DNA from: Euzebya pacifica
Lineage (GTDB): Bacteria; Actinomycetota; Nitriliruptoria; Euzebyales; Euzebyaceae
DNA length: 64,000 nt
Direction: 5' to 3'
Assembly: GCF_003344865.1 (NCBI RefSeq)
Contig: NZ_CP031165.1
Span: 1,240,001-1,304,000, forward strand
Notes under the pieces: model-generated
Database searches by the model: none
Seen by the model: only the letters and a program-made list of their open reading frames with translations
Told to the model about the DNA's origin: nothing
Translations under genes and position numbers: made by a program
In this document: positions 17,309 through 26,478 of the stretch, one piece after another
Numbering within the stretch: position 1 is the first letter of the stretch
Layout: every line of letters starts with the position of its first letter

Positions 17309-18205
17309 TCAGAGGCGCGGGTTGATGCGCTCCTCCAGGGAGAAGGCAAGCAGGGCGAAGCCGAGCGAGGCGGCCATGATCATCAGGCCGGGCGGGAGCA
17401 CCCACCACTTCCAGGCGGGGCCGAAGAACGCGCCACGCACCTGCGCCCAGTACAGGATCGACCCCCAGCTCTTCTGCAAAGGGTCGCCCAGCCCGAGGAA
17501 GCTGAGCGCCGCCTCGAGGAGGATCGCGCTGGCCGTGGCCTGTACGAACTCGCCGCTGGCCAGCAACGCGGTCCGCGGCAGCACGTGGCGACGGATGGCC
17601 CAGCGATCCGTGGCACCCATCGACTTGGCGGCCAGCACGTAGTCGCGGGTCCGCAGCGACAGCACCTGCGATCGGATGACCCGAGCCGATCCGGCCCAGA
17701 TGAGCGAGCCGATCACGAGCGTCGTCGTGATCAGGCTGCGACCCAAGTAGGCGGCAAGCACGATGAGGAGGGGGAGGAACGGCAGGATCAGGACGACGTC
17801 GACACCGCGCATCAGGGTCGCGCCGAGGCGACGGGGGTAGTAGCCGGCGACGGTGCCGATCGTGCCGCCGATGACGATGGCCACGGTGGCGGCAACGATG
17901 CCCACGAGCAACGAGACCCGCGTGCCATGGATCAGCTCGCTGAGCAGGTCCTGGCCGACGTCGTTGGTGCCCAGCAGGTGGTCGGCACCGGGGGGCGAGA
18001 AGGGCACGCCGACCCGTTCGGTCGGGTCGTAGGGGGCAAGCTGTGGGGCGAACACGGCGATCAGCACGAGGGCGACGACGACGGCGCCGCCGACCCAGCC
18101 GAGCACCGTGGCCAGCCGCGGCAGCCGTCGGGCCGAGTCGTCGGGCAGCGGGTCGACGGGGTCCACCGCAGGACCGGCGTCGGCGGGGGTGACGATCTGG
18201 CTCAT
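17309..18205 (-). CDS. ABC transporter permease, DppC/OppC type
   Basis: A 298-residue inner-membrane permease of the peptide/nickel importer family. An N-terminal helix (VLGWVGGAVVVALVLIAVFAPQL) is followed by the PFSPPGADHLLGTNDVGQDL block that precedes the BPD_transp_1 core in DppC proteins, then five more helices and the ATPase-contact loop (SMGATDRWAIRRHVLPRT). The start at 18205 was chosen because it overlaps the upstream permease stop by 4 bases and gives normal family length. A longer open frame upstream is a shadow of the first permease. Confidence 0.92.
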   Translation of the reverse strand: MSQIVTPADAGPAVDPVDPLPDDSARRLPRLATVLGWVGGAVVVALVLIAVFAPQLAPYDPTERVGVPFSPPGADHLLGTNDVGQDLLSELIHGTRVSLLVGIVAATVAIVIGGTIGTVAGYYPRRLGATLMRGVDVVLILPFLPLLIVLAAYLGRSLITTTLVIGSLIWAGSARVIRSQVLSLRTRDYVLAAKSMGATDRWAIRRHVLPRTALLASGEFVQATASAILLEAALSFLGLGDPLQKSWGSILYWAQVRGAFFGPAWKWWVLPPGLMIMAASLGFALLAFSLEERINPRL

Positions 18206-19179
18206 GCCGACGCCCTCGTCCGTGGGTCCAGCAGGGGATAGACCAGCTCGGCCAGCAGGTTGGCGGCCAGCACCGCGAAGGTGAAGACCAGGAACGCCGC
18301 CTGCATCACGGGGTAGTCCCGCCCGCCGACGGCTTCGAAGACGAGCCGGCCGAGTCCCGGGTAGGAGAACACCGTCTCGATCACCACCGTGCCGCCGAAG
18401 GCGTAGCCCAGCCGCAGGGCCAGCACCGTCAGGACGGGTGCGAGGGCGTTGCGTGCGACGTGGCGGAACAGCAGCCGTCGTTCGGTCGCGCCCTTGGCCC
18501 GGCCGGTCCGGATGAAGTCCTCGCCCAGCACCTCCAGCATGCTGTAGCGCATGGTCATGTAGACCCCAGGGGTGGAGACGATGGAGAGGGTCAGGACGGG
18601 CAGCACGGCGTGCTCGGCGATGTCGACCAGCCGGTCCCACCCCTCCAGCCCGCTGACGGCCGTCTCCGCGCCGAAGGACGGCAGCACCCCCAGGGAGACG
18701 GCGAACCCCGAGATCAGCAGCATGCCGAGCCAGAAGGCGGGCATCGACTCCAGGCCGATCATCGAGGTCAGCAGGGTCAGGTCCAGCGCGCTGCCGCGAC
18801 GCCATGCCGACACCGCACCCGCGACGATGCCGATGACGCCGGAGATCAGCAGCGCCGAGCCGGTCAGCAACAACGTCCAGGGCAGCCGTTCCAGCAGCAT
18901 GCCGAGGATGGCCTGTCCGGATCGGTAGGAGTACCCGAGGTCCAGCGACAGCAGGTCCTGCCAGTAGCGGAGGTACTGCTGCCAGACAGGGGTGTCCAGC
19001 CCGAACTCCTGGACCAGCTCGGCCCGCTGGTCGGGGCTCAGCAGGCCGACGTCGACCCCGGCGATGAGCGCCAGCGGGTTGCCCGGCATCAGCCGGGGGA
19101 GCAGGAAGTTGAGCGTGACGGCGATGACCAGCACGAGGCCGTACTGGCCGATGCGTCGGGTGTCGAAGCGTCCCATCAT
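18202..19179 (-). CDS. ABC transporter permease, DppB/OppB type
   Basis: A 325-residue permease with the DppB hallmark start (about residues 8-40, GLVLVIAVTLNFLLPRLMPGNPL) and six predicted helices. An extended periplasmic loop after helix 1 ends in LGYSYRSGQAILGMLLERLPWTLLL. The EAA-like loop is RTGRAKGATERRLLFRHVARNALAP. It pairs with the DppC-type permease, to which it is coupled by overlap. A strong hairpin lies between this gene and the binding protein gene upstream. Confidence 0.92.
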   Translation of the reverse strand: MMGRFDTRRIGQYGLVLVIAVTLNFLLPRLMPGNPLALIAGVDVGLLSPDQRAELVQEFGLDTPVWQQYLRYWQDLLSLDLGYSYRSGQAILGMLLERLPWTLLLTGSALLISGVIGIVAGAVSAWRRGSALDLTLLTSMIGLESMPAFWLGMLLISGFAVSLGVLPSFGAETAVSGLEGWDRLVDIAEHAVLPVLTLSIVSTPGVYMTMRYSMLEVLGEDFIRTGRAKGATERRLLFRHVARNALAPVLTVLALRLGYAFGGTVVIETVFSYPGLGRLVFEAVGGRDYPVMQAAFLVFTFAVLAANLLAELVYPLLDPRTRASA

Positions 19180-19196
19180 GCGGTCCTTCGGTGGAA

Positions 19197-19238
19197 GCCG
19201 TGCGGCCGGGACGGGGGGTGGGATCCCGGCCGCACGGC
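19197..19238 (-). terminator. 15-bp perfect hairpin between binding protein and permease genes
   Basis: GCCGTGCGGCCGGGA (19197-19211) pairs base for base with 19224-19238 around a 12-base loop. It lies 16 bases after the binding-protein stop and 18 before the permease start. In importer operons such elements commonly act as partial terminators or mRNA stabilisers so that binding protein is made in excess; that function is inferred here. Confidence 0.75.
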
Positions 19239-19254
19239 TGGTCGTGATGCGTGG

Positions 19255-21018
19255 TTACGGCCGGGCGGCAGGCTCCAGCAGCGACAGCTTTGAGACGATG
19301 CCCTGCCCGTTGACGAAGGCCCAGTCGTCGTACACGGCCGCGTCGTAGGCGTAGGCGCCGTCGGGGTACAGCAGCGTGACGAACGGGAGCCGTTCGGCGA
19401 ACAGCGACTGCAGCTCGCCGATCAGCTCGGTGCGGGTGGCGTCGTCACCCTCGACGGTCAGGGCCTGGGCGACCTCGTCCATCTCGGGGTCCGCGAAGGC
19501 GGTCAGGTTCAGCGACCCGATCTCGATCTCGGAGTGGACCAGCGATGCGACCCGGCTGGCGTCGGCCTGGATCGGTGCCGACCAGCCCCACATGGCCAGG
19601 TCGTAGTTGCGGCCGTTGGCCACGTCGAAGCCGGGCCAGACCGCCTCCTCCCATGTGGCCTGCTCGACCGACGACACGTTGGCCTGGATGCCGACGTCGG
19701 CCAGCATGGCCGCCACGAGCTCGGCGGTCCGCAGGCGCAGGGAATCACCGGAGGGCGTCAGCAGCTCGTAGCTCATGGGTTCGCCGTCGGCCTCGCGGAT
19801 GCCGTCGCCGTCGCTGTCGGTGTAGCCGGCGTCCTCCAGCAGGGCGTTGGCCTGCTCGAGGTCGGTGGTCGTCTCCACCTCGGCGTTGAAGGTCGGCTGG
19901 TCCGGGTGGATCCACCCGGCCGAGCCAACGGTTGCGGCACCGAGGAACACGGTGTCGACCAGGTCCTGGCGGTCAACGGCCAGCGACATGGCCTGCCGCA
20001 CGGCGATGTCGTCGAAGGGCGCCTTGGAGGCGTCGAAGTACAGCAGCTGCGAGCTGTACTCGGGACCCTGGGCGATCTCGATGGTGCCCTGCTGTCCGAG
20101 GAGGTCGACCTGCTCGGGTGCGATCTGGTCGAACACCACGTCGACCTCACCGGACCGGATGGCGGCCAAGGCACCGGCGTCGTCGGCGAACTGCACGATG
20201 ACGAGCTCCTCCACGGTCGGGGCGCCGCGGAAGTAGTCGGGGTTGGCCACCAGGCGATAGCTGGTGTCGGACTGGTACTCCTCGAGGGTGTAGGGGCCGG
20301 TGCCGACGTTGGGGCCCTCGAACTGGTGGGTCTCGGGATCCTCCACCGTCGACCAGACGTGTTCGGGGAGGATCGGCACGTCGCTGAGGGTGCTCAGCGG
20401 GAACGACGGGCTGGGCGCCTCCAGGGTCAGCGTGACGCCGAGGTCGCCGTCGGCAGTGGCCTCGGTCACGGCGCCCAGGTTGCGGCTGAACCGGCCGGCC
20501 GCGTTGGCCAGGAAGTAGTCGACGGTGAACACGACGTCCTCGGCGGTGAACGGCTCACCGTCGTGCCAGGTGACGCCGTCGACCAGGGTCATGTCGTAGG
20601 TGAGGCCGTCGTCGCTGACGTCCACGGACTCCGCCAACCACGGCTGGGGAACCCCGTCGACGTCGATCTGCATCAGCGAGTCGTACTGCAGCATGAGCAG
20701 GTTCCAGCCCGGGAAGCCGGTGACGTAGGTGTAGGGCGTCAGCGTCCCCTCGTCACCGGTGATCGCGGCCCGCATCGTCGCGACCGTCCCGCTCGCCGCG
20801 GCGCCGTCATCGGTGTCGTCGTCTGCGTCGTCTGCGTCGTCGTCGGGCGCGTCGTCGTCGGAATCGCCTGCGTCGTCGGGGGTGTCGGACGCGGCGGCGT
20901 CCTCACCGCCAGCGCCGTCGTCAGTGGAGTCGGCCGTGTCGTCGGTGGACGAGCACGCGGAGAGCACGAGGACCAGCAGGAGCAGCAGGGCTGCCCACCG
21001 GTTGGACACTGTCGTCAT
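19255..21018 (-). CDS. extracellular solute-binding lipoprotein, family 5 (peptide/nickel type)
   Basis: 587 residues. The signal peptide is a lipoprotein one: hydrophobic core ALLLLLVLVL, then lipobox LSAC with Cys 22. An Asp/Ser/Ala-rich acidic linker (about 23-75) follows. The SBP_bac_5 domain shows YDSLMQIDVDGVPQPWLAESV, WHDGEPFTAEDVVFTVDYF and NVGTGPYTLEEY. It captures the substrate outside the membrane; class members bind oligopeptides, nickel chelates or oligosaccharides and the ligand cannot be named. The start overlaps the ATPase stop by 4 bases and has GAGAGG upstream. The very acidic linker fits a salt-adapted organism. Confidence 0.92.
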   Translation of the reverse strand: MTTVSNRWAALLLLLVLVLSACSSTDDTADSTDDGAGGEDAAASDTPDDAGDSDDDAPDDDADDADDDTDDGAAASGTVATMRAAITGDEGTLTPYTYVTGFPGWNLLMLQYDSLMQIDVDGVPQPWLAESVDVSDDGLTYDMTLVDGVTWHDGEPFTAEDVVFTVDYFLANAAGRFSRNLGAVTEATADGDLGVTLTLEAPSPSFPLSTLSDVPILPEHVWSTVEDPETHQFEGPNVGTGPYTLEEYQSDTSYRLVANPDYFRGAPTVEELVIVQFADDAGALAAIRSGEVDVVFDQIAPEQVDLLGQQGTIEIAQGPEYSSQLLYFDASKAPFDDIAVRQAMSLAVDRQDLVDTVFLGAATVGSAGWIHPDQPTFNAEVETTTDLEQANALLEDAGYTDSDGDGIREADGEPMSYELLTPSGDSLRLRTAELVAAMLADVGIQANVSSVEQATWEEAVWPGFDVANGRNYDLAMWGWSAPIQADASRVASLVHSEIEIGSLNLTAFADPEMDEVAQALTVEGDDATRTELIGELQSLFAERLPFVTLLYPDGAYAYDAAVYDDWAFVNGQGIVSKLSLLEPAARP

Positions 21019-23156
21019 TGTCGGGTTCCTCTCATCGGGTTCTGACGTCGCTGTTGCGGCTCGACGGTTGGGGTCTGGCTGTCGGCGACGAGGCGCGCGC
21101 CGTCGGCGTCGACGTCGACCAGGTGGCAGGCCACCCGTCGGTCCGGGCCGGCCTCGCGGAGGGCGGGGGCCTCGGTGTCACAGACACCCGGGACCGCCAG
21201 GGGGCAGCGGGTGTGGAACCGACAGCCCGCCGGTGGGGCGCTTGGACTCGGGAGGTCGCCCTGGAGTGGCACCCGGTCGTCGTCCGCGCCCGGCTCGGGG
21301 GTCGGCACGGCATCGAGCAGGGCCCGGGTGTAGGGATGCAGGGGGTTGGCGTACAGGGCGTCGCGCGGCCCCTGCTCCACGACCTGTCCCAGGTACATGA
21401 CCGCGACCTCGTGGGAGATCTGCCGGACGACCGCGAGGTCGTGGGCCACGAAGACGAAGGCAAGACCCTCGTCCAGCTGCAGCTCGCGGAGCAGGTTGAC
21501 GATCTGGGCCTGCACCGACACGTCGAGGCTGGACACGGCCTCGTCGCAGACGATGACCTCGGGCTCGGCGGCCAGCGCCCGAGCGATGGCGATGCGCTGG
21601 CGTTGCCCGCCGGAGAACTCGTGGGGGTGGCGTTCCATCGTCGCCGGGACGATGCCGACCCGTTGGAGCAGCCGACTGACGACGTCCTCGATCGTCGACT
21701 CGGGATGCAGCCGGTGGATCCGGATGGGCTCGGCGACGATGTCGCGCACCCGCATGCCCGGGTTCATCGACGAGAACGGGTCCTGGAAGATCATCTGCAC
21801 CCGGCGGCGGTGGCGGCCGGGCTTCGTCGACAGCGGTTGGTCGTCGATGCGGACCTCCCCATCGGTCGGGTCGATCAGCCCGACGAGGGTTCGCCCGAGG
21901 GTGGTCTTGCCACATCCGCTCTCGCCGACGATGCCGAGTGTGCGGCCACGGTGGACCCGGAGGTCGACGCCGTCGACGGCACGCACCACGCTGCGGTGTC
22001 GGCCGAACAGTCCGCGACGCACGGGGAAGTGCACCGCAACCCCGTCCATCTCGACCAGCACCTCGGGGGTGGGCGTTGATGCCGTCCGATCGGTGTCGTC
22101 GACGCCGGGACGGTCGGCCTGCCAGTCCAGCCCGTCGTCCACGCTCTCGGTGTGCAGGCACGCCGCCAGGTGGTCCGTCCGTCCGTGGGGCTGCAGGACC
22201 GGAAGGGTGTCGTGGCACTCGGTGGTCGCGGCAGGGCAACGAGGGGCGAAGGCGCAGCAGGCCGAGGGGTCCGACCGGGTCGGCGGGCTGCCGGGGATCT
22301 CGGGGAGGAGGTCCTCGACCGGTCGGTCCAGCCGCGGGATGGAGCGGAGCAAGCCGGAGGTGTAGGGGTGTCGCGTGGCGTTGTAGATGCGGGTCGCCGA
22401 CCCCGTCTCCACCACCCGACCCGAGTACATGACGGCCACGCGGTCGGCGAGCTCGGCCACGACCCCGAGGTCGTGGGTGATCCAGACCACCGACATGCCG
22501 GTGTCGGCCTGCAACGTCCTGACCAGCTCGATGATCTGGCTCTGGACGGTCACGTCGAGCGCGGTCGTCGGCTCGTCGGCGATGAGCAGCTTCGGATCGC
22601 AGGCGAGGGCGATGGCGATCATGGCCCGCTGGCGCATGCCCCCGGAGAACTCGTGGGGGTAGCTGTCGACCCGGTCGGCCGCGGCGGGGATGCCGACCCG
22701 GTCCAGCAGCTCGATCGCACGGTCACGGCGGGCCCGACGGTCCATCTCGGTGTGGAGCAGCAGCATCTCCTCCACCTGCTTGCCGATGGTGTGCACCGGA
22801 TTCAGCGACGACATCGGGTCCTGGAAGACCATGGCGATGTCCCGCCCGCGGACCTGTCGCATGTGGCGCGCCGAGCACTGCAGCAGGTCGGTGCCCTCCA
22901 GCCGGATGCGGCCCGACACGGTCGCCGTCCCCGGCAGCAGCCCCATCGTGGCGAGCATCGAGACGCTCTTGCCGGACCCTGACTCGCCGACGACGGCGAG
23001 GACCTCACCGGGATCGACGTGGAGGTCCACGGAGTCGACGGCGCACACGCGGCCCCGGGGGGTCCGGAAGGTCACCTGCAGGTCCTCCAGTCGCAGGAGG
23101 GCCTGGCTGGCGTCCGCGGTGCTGGAGTCGGCAGCGGTCGGGGTAGTCAGTGGCAT
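21015..23156 (-). CDS. fused dual ABC ATPase (DppD-DppF type)
   Basis: A 713-residue cytoplasmic protein with two complete nucleotide-binding domains. Domain 1 (about 15-275): Walker A GESGSGKS, signature SGGMRQR, Walker B LLIADEPT. Its Cys-rich oligopeptide C-terminal extension (about 280-330) is of the kind that binds an Fe-S cluster in DppD homologues. Domain 2 (about 375-690): Walker [10 protein letters not shown], signature SGGQRQR, Walker [10 protein letters not shown] where DEPVS is usual, plus a second extension with [10 protein letters not shown]. Fusion of D and F subunits is frequent in actinobacteria. It is the first gene of the importer operon. The ATG at 23156 was chosen because domain homology starts about 20 residues later. 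Confidence 0.9.
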   Translation of the reverse strand: MPLTTPTAADSSTADASQALLRLEDLQVTFRTPRGRVCAVDSVDLHVDPGEVLAVVGESGSGKSVSMLATMGLLPGTATVSGRIRLEGTDLLQCSARHMRQVRGRDIAMVFQDPMSSLNPVHTIGKQVEEMLLLHTEMDRRARRDRAIELLDRVGIPAAADRVDSYPHEFSGGMRQRAMIAIALACDPKLLIADEPTTALDVTVQSQIIELVRTLQADTGMSVVWITHDLGVVAELADRVAVMYSGRVVETGSATRIYNATRHPYTSGLLRSIPRLDRPVEDLLPEIPGSPPTRSDPSACCAFAPRCPAATTECHDTLPVLQPHGRTDHLAACLHTESVDDGLDWQADRPGVDDTDRTASTPTPEVLVEMDGVAVHFPVRRGLFGRHRSVVRAVDGVDLRVHRGRTLGIVGESGCGKTTLGRTLVGLIDPTDGEVRIDDQPLSTKPGRHRRRVQMIFQDPFSSMNPGMRVRDIVAEPIRIHRLHPESTIEDVVSRLLQRVGIVPATMERHPHEFSGGQRQRIAIARALAAEPEVIVCDEAVSSLDVSVQAQIVNLLRELQLDEGLAFVFVAHDLAVVRQISHEVAVMYLGQVVEQGPRDALYANPLHPYTRALLDAVPTPEPGADDDRVPLQGDLPSPSAPPAGCRFHTRCPLAVPGVCDTEAPALREAGPDRRVACHLVDVDADGARLVADSQTPTVEPQQRRQNPMRGTRQ

Positions 23157-23199
23157 GCGGTGGGGATGATCCGTTACGGCCGGTTTCCGGGATGTGACG

Positions 23200-24387
23200 T
23201 CACGCGTCGGTCCGCGGGAGCATGCCAAGGCGTTCGAGGTGATGTCGGGTCGTTTCGTGATGTTCGTGATCCCCGTCGGGATCGACGTGCACGACCACCT
23301 CGTCGAGCTTGTCGACACCGTGGAAGAGGTCGTGGCGGACCTCCTCGGCGACGGCGTGGCCCTCGGCGACGGTCAGCGATGCATCGACCACGACGTGCAG
23401 GCTGGCGTCCAGCCGGTGGCCCACCCAGCGCACGCGGACGCTGTCGGTGGCAAGGACGCCGGGGACGGCCGCGGCGATGGACTCCACCTGCAGGGTGGTC
23501 GACTCGTCGACGCCGTCCATGAGGCGCCGGAACACCTGGCGCATCGCGTCGCGGAGGACGAACAGGATGGCCACGGTGATGAGCAGGCCGATGATGGGGT
23601 CGGCCATGGGGAACCCGAGGTAGACGCCGAGGGCGCCGAACACGACGGCCAGGGAGGTCAGCCCGTCGGTGCGGGCGTGGTGGCCGTCGGCGATGAGTGC
23701 GGCCGAGCCGATCTCCTCGCCGACCCTGATGCGGTAGATCGCGACGGCCTCGTTGCCGAGGAAGCCGATGATGCCGGCGGCGACCAGGAGGCCGAGGTTC
23801 TCGACGTCGACGGGGTCGACGATCCGGCGGATGGACTCGTAGCCGGCGATCACGGCCGACAGGGCGATCATCGCCACGATGAACAGGCCCGCGAGGTCCT
23901 CTGCCCGGCGGTAGCCGAAGGTGTAGGACCGGGTGGCGACGCGACGGCCGATGACGAAGGCGATCCACAGGGGGATGGATGTCAGCGCGTCGGAGAAGTT
24001 GTGGATCGTGTCGGCCAGCAGCGCCACCGAACCGGTCGCCAGCACGACGAGGACCTGCAGGATCGCGGTGACCATCAGCGCGGCCAGGCTGACCTTGACG
24101 GCCTTGATGCCCTTCGCGGAGGTCTCCAGCGCCGAGTCGAAGGAGTCGGCGGCATCGTGGCTGTGCGGGCGGAAGAGCTCGTCGATCATCCCGCGGATGC
24201 CCGACCGGTGCTCGTGGTCGTGACCGTGGTCGCCGTGGTCGTGTGCGTGGTCGCCGTGATCGTGGGCCTCGTCGTGGTGTTCGTGGTGGCCCTCGGCATG
24301 CGGCTCGTGGGAGTGGCCGTCATGCCCGTGCCCGTCGTGTGGGGCATGCTTGGAGCCGGTAGTGGGTCGGTCGTTCGGAAGGTCCAC
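23200..24387 (-). CDS. cation diffusion facilitator exporter (zinc type) with His-rich N terminus
   Basis: About 395 residues if started at GTG 24387, which has GAGG upstream. The first ~70 residues are extremely His/Asp-rich (HDGHGHDGHSHEPHAEGHH and following), likely metal-binding. Six membrane helices follow, with metal-site motifs HNFSD in helix 2 and HARTD in helix 5. The HxxxD/HxxxD pair is typical of zinc or cadmium exporters rather than manganese or iron types. The C-terminal cytoplasmic domain contains VESIAAAVPGVLATDSVRVRW. The gene is divergent from a GntR/FCD regulator and lies 43 bases upstream of the ABC operon on the same strand, so read-through into the importer is possible. 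A TTG start at 24447 is less likely. Confidence 0.9.
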   Translation of the reverse strand: MDLPNDRPTTGSKHAPHDGHGHDGHSHEPHAEGHHEHHDEAHDHGDHAHDHGDHGHDHEHRSGIRGMIDELFRPHSHDAADSFDSALETSAKGIKAVKVSLAALMVTAILQVLVVLATGSVALLADTIHNFSDALTSIPLWIAFVIGRRVATRSYTFGYRRAEDLAGLFIVAMIALSAVIAGYESIRRIVDPVDVENLGLLVAAGIIGFLGNEAVAIYRIRVGEEIGSAALIADGHHARTDGLTSLAVVFGALGVYLGFPMADPIIGLLITVAILFVLRDAMRQVFRRLMDGVDESTTLQVESIAAAVPGVLATDSVRVRWVGHRLDASLHVVVDASLTVAEGHAVAEEVRHDLFHGVDKLDEVVVHVDPDGDHEHHETTRHHLERLGMLPRTDA

Positions 24388-24414
24388 GGGACAGCCTCGA
24401 GAGTTTCGGACGGA

Positions 24415-24478
24415 TGCAGATATGCCTGCAGATATATGAGATAACAAACATAGATATATCAGAGGTTACGAGGTTGTT
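24415..24478. promoter_or_regulatory. AT-rich divergent promoter/operator with repeated TGCAGATAT and palindrome GATATATC
   Basis: In a very GC-rich genome this stretch is strikingly AT-rich. TGCAGATAT occurs twice in the same orientation (24415-24423 and 24427-24435), 12 bases apart, and a related perfect palindrome GATATATC lies at 24453-24460. The region carries the start signals of the CDF exporter (minus) and the GntR regulator (plus), so these repeats are good candidates for the regulator's binding sites. Confidence 0.55.
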
Positions 24479-25207
24479 GTGTCCGGATATCGCGGAACGT
24501 CACACGAACCGTCGGCATCGTCGTCGCAGAGCGCCACGGTGCGGGCGTACCACCACCTGAAGTCGCAGATCATCGGCTGCGGGATCCCGCCGGGGTCCAC
24601 GCTGTTCGAGGGGGCCCTGGCCGAGACGCTGGGGATGAGCAAGACGCCGGTCCGGGAGGCCCTCGGCATGCTCTCCCACGAGGGGTTCGTGCAGGTCCGC
24701 CCCCGGCAGGGATACCGGGTGACGGAGGTCACGCTGGCCGACGTGCAGGAGATGTTCCACCTGCGGGTGCTGCTCGAGCCGGCCGCAGCCGAGCTGGCCG
24801 CACGCAACGCCACGGCCGAGCAGCTGGCAACGCTCCGCGAGCTGTCGGTCCACAGCCACGACATGGACTACGCCGCGCTGGTGCAGCAGGCCAGCGACTT
24901 CCACGTCGCCCTGGCCGCGGCGTCGGGCAGCGCCCGGTTGGCCGCCATGCTCGAGAACCTCCTGGAGGAGGGCGAGCGGCTGTTCTTCCTCGGCCTGGAC
25001 CTGACCGCCGACGTCCAGGTGCACGACAGCGACCACGCCGACCTGCTGGAGGCGCTGGAGAAGCGGGACGCGATCCTGGCGCGGGAGACCGCCCGGCGAC
25101 AGGTCGAGACCAGCCGGGCCAACATCCTCGCTGCCGTGACGGCCGCGCTGACCAACCCGCTTCCCGGCGGTGCCGCATCGGCGGTCAACCTCTACCGAGG
25201 TCCCTGA
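24479..25207 (+). CDS. GntR-family (FadR/FCD subfamily) transcriptional regulator
   Basis: 242 residues. The N-terminal winged helix (about 20-90) has LKSQIIGCGIPPGSTL and LAETLGMSKTPVREALGMLSHEGFV, then VRPRQGYRVTEV. The all-helical FCD domain (about 95-225) carries the conserved Asp/His positions used for metal or organic-acid binding (ASDFHVAL, DSDHADLL). The GTG start is preceded by ACGAGG. It is divergent from the metal exporter and probably regulates itself and that gene. FCD regulators more often sense carboxylates, so an alternative target is the nearby importer operon. Confidence 0.9.
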   Translation: MSGYRGTSHEPSASSSQSATVRAYHHLKSQIIGCGIPPGSTLFEGALAETLGMSKTPVREALGMLSHEGFVQVRPRQGYRVTEVTLADVQEMFHLRVLLEPAAAELAARNATAEQLATLRELSVHSHDMDYAALVQQASDFHVALAAASGSARLAAMLENLLEEGERLFFLGLDLTADVQVHDSDHADLLEALEKRDAILARETARRQVETSRANILAAVTAALTNPLPGGAASAVNLYRGP

Positions 25208-25215
25208 CGTCGGGT

Positions 25216-25264
25216 GGCCCCCGGCGAGTGCGTCCCCGCCGCGCGCCGTCGGTTACCGGGGGCC
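25216..25264. terminator. possible long-loop hairpin between convergent genes
   Basis: GGCCCCCGG (25216-25224) is complementary to CCGGGGGCC (25256-25264), with a 31-base loop that itself contains GC-rich pairing. The right arm overlaps the end of the convergent lipoprotein gene. The long loop makes this tentative. Confidence 0.35.
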
Positions 25265-25585
25265 GGGCAAGCGCGGGGCGTCGGGACCGAAGCGCTGGTC
25301 CAGGAACACCTGGGCCTCGGACAGGTCGCGGAAGATGATGCCGTCGGCGCCGTCGTACTTCTGCTGCATCTCGTGATCTCCATCCAGGAACACCACGCCG
25401 TGATTATGGGGCAGCACGCCGCTCTCGATCGCCGCGTCGTACTCCTCTGCGGTCAGGATGCGACCCTGGAACCACAGCCGCTCGTCGCCTGCGGCTGCAT
25501 CCGAGCTGGTGCCGCCACAGCCGGCAGCCGCGCTGGCGGCGAGGACGACAGCCAGCAGGGCGCGGCTCATCGAGGTCCACTGCAT
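25253..25585 (-). CDS. small putative lipoprotein of unknown function
   Basis: 110 residues. A short signal peptide (SRALLAVVLAASAAA) ends in a lipobox-like AAGC, with Cys near residue 22, so membrane anchoring outside the cell is likely. The mature part contains LWFQGRILTAEEYDAAIESG and LSEAQVFLDQRFG. I recognise no family. The ATG at 25585 has GGAGG eight bases upstream. It converges with the GntR gene. Confidence 0.65.
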   Translation of the reverse strand: MQWTSMSRALLAVVLAASAAAGCGGTSSDAAAGDERLWFQGRILTAEEYDAAIESGVLPHNHGVVFLDGDHEMQQKYDGADGIIFRDLSEAQVFLDQRFGPDAPRLPGPR

Positions 25586-25897
25586 CGATGCATCCTCCGT
25601 TGACGACACTCGGTGTCCTGTATCATGCCGGTCGTGCCTACCGCAAGGCGTGATCGGACTACCCACCGTCACTGGGTGTCATGCCGGTGCGCGCTCGGTC
25701 GGTGCGGAAGGCGACGGTCGGAAGTGGTTCTCCCGACGATCAGCGGAAGTTCCGCCCCACGACACCCGGTGACGCGCAACACTGGACACGTGACACACGC
25801 GACGACGGCTGGGCCATGGGGGGTGGTGCGCTGCGTGCGCCTCGACATGGACCCCGTGGTGGAGATACACCCCACGCGCTCCTGAGGAGGTAGGACA
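25586..25897. promoter_or_regulatory. divergent intergenic region before the HNH endonuclease
   Basis: A 312-base gap. On the plus strand TTGACG (25600-25605) and TATCAT (25621-25626) resemble a promoter but with a short 15-base spacer. A 70-codon frame inside (25681-25893) has composition unlike the neighbouring genes and I do not call it. GAGGAGG just before 25898 is the HNH gene's ribosome binding site. Confidence 0.35.
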
Positions 25898-26416
25898 GTG
25901 CAGGACCGGATGATCCCCGTGAAGCCCACACGGCCGACGTTGGTCCTGAACGGCGCCGGCCTGCCGTTGGGCGCGATCCCGTTGTCCCGGGCCGTCTCGC
26001 TGGTGATGACCCATCGGGCCGAGACGCTGGCCAGCGAAGGCGTCATCAGGAGCCCGTCGGTGACGCTTCCGGCCCCGACGGTCATCGTCCGGGTGGGCTG
26101 GGTCCCCTCGCCGAGGGGGGTGCACACTCGCGTCACCAAGTCGGCGCTGCTGGCACGCGACCGCTGGTCGTGCGGCTGGTGCGGTATGCCCGGCGACACC
26201 GTGGACCACATCGTGCCCCGCTCGCGCGGCGGACGGCACGAGTGGGCGAACGTGGTCACGTCCTGCCTGTCGTGCAACAACGACAAGGGCAGCGCCATGC
26301 CGGACTGGTCGACGTTGCGCGTCCGACCGGAGGCCCCGAGTCGGCTGCTGGTGCTGTCCCGCCAGCTGGCTCGCCTCGGGCGCGGCGCGTGGGAGCCCTA
26401 CCTGCCGGCCGCCTGA
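25898..26416 (+). CDS. HNH endonuclease family protein
   Basis: 172 residues. The C-terminal half is an HNH fold: CGWCG and SCLSCNNDKG supply a four-Cys zinc site, and DHIVPRSRGG plus the downstream Asn carry the catalytic His-Asn core. This CxxC...DHxxPxxxGG...NxxxxCxxCNxxKG layout is common in actinobacterial stand-alone HNH proteins of unknown role. The N-terminal ~85 residues have LPLGAIPLSRAVSLVMTHRAE, seen in the same subfamily. The GTG start has an excellent GAGGAGG site. It is followed by two paralogous unknown genes on the same strand. Confidence 0.85.
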   Translation: MQDRMIPVKPTRPTLVLNGAGLPLGAIPLSRAVSLVMTHRAETLASEGVIRSPSVTLPAPTVIVRVGWVPSPRGVHTRVTKSALLARDRWSCGWCGMPGDTVDHIVPRSRGGRHEWANVVTSCLSCNNDKGSAMPDWSTLRVRPEAPSRLLVLSRQLARLGRGAWEPYLPAA

Positions 26417-26478
26417 GTTGTCCACGAGCCGTGCGGAATTCTCCGCGCCCAGTGGCCCGCTCGTCGGATCATCCGGGC

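Noticed and set aside
25681-25893. 70-codon frame upstream of the HNH gene
   Set aside because: Its product has no hydrophobic or conserved pattern and it lies in a likely leader and promoter region; no good start signal.
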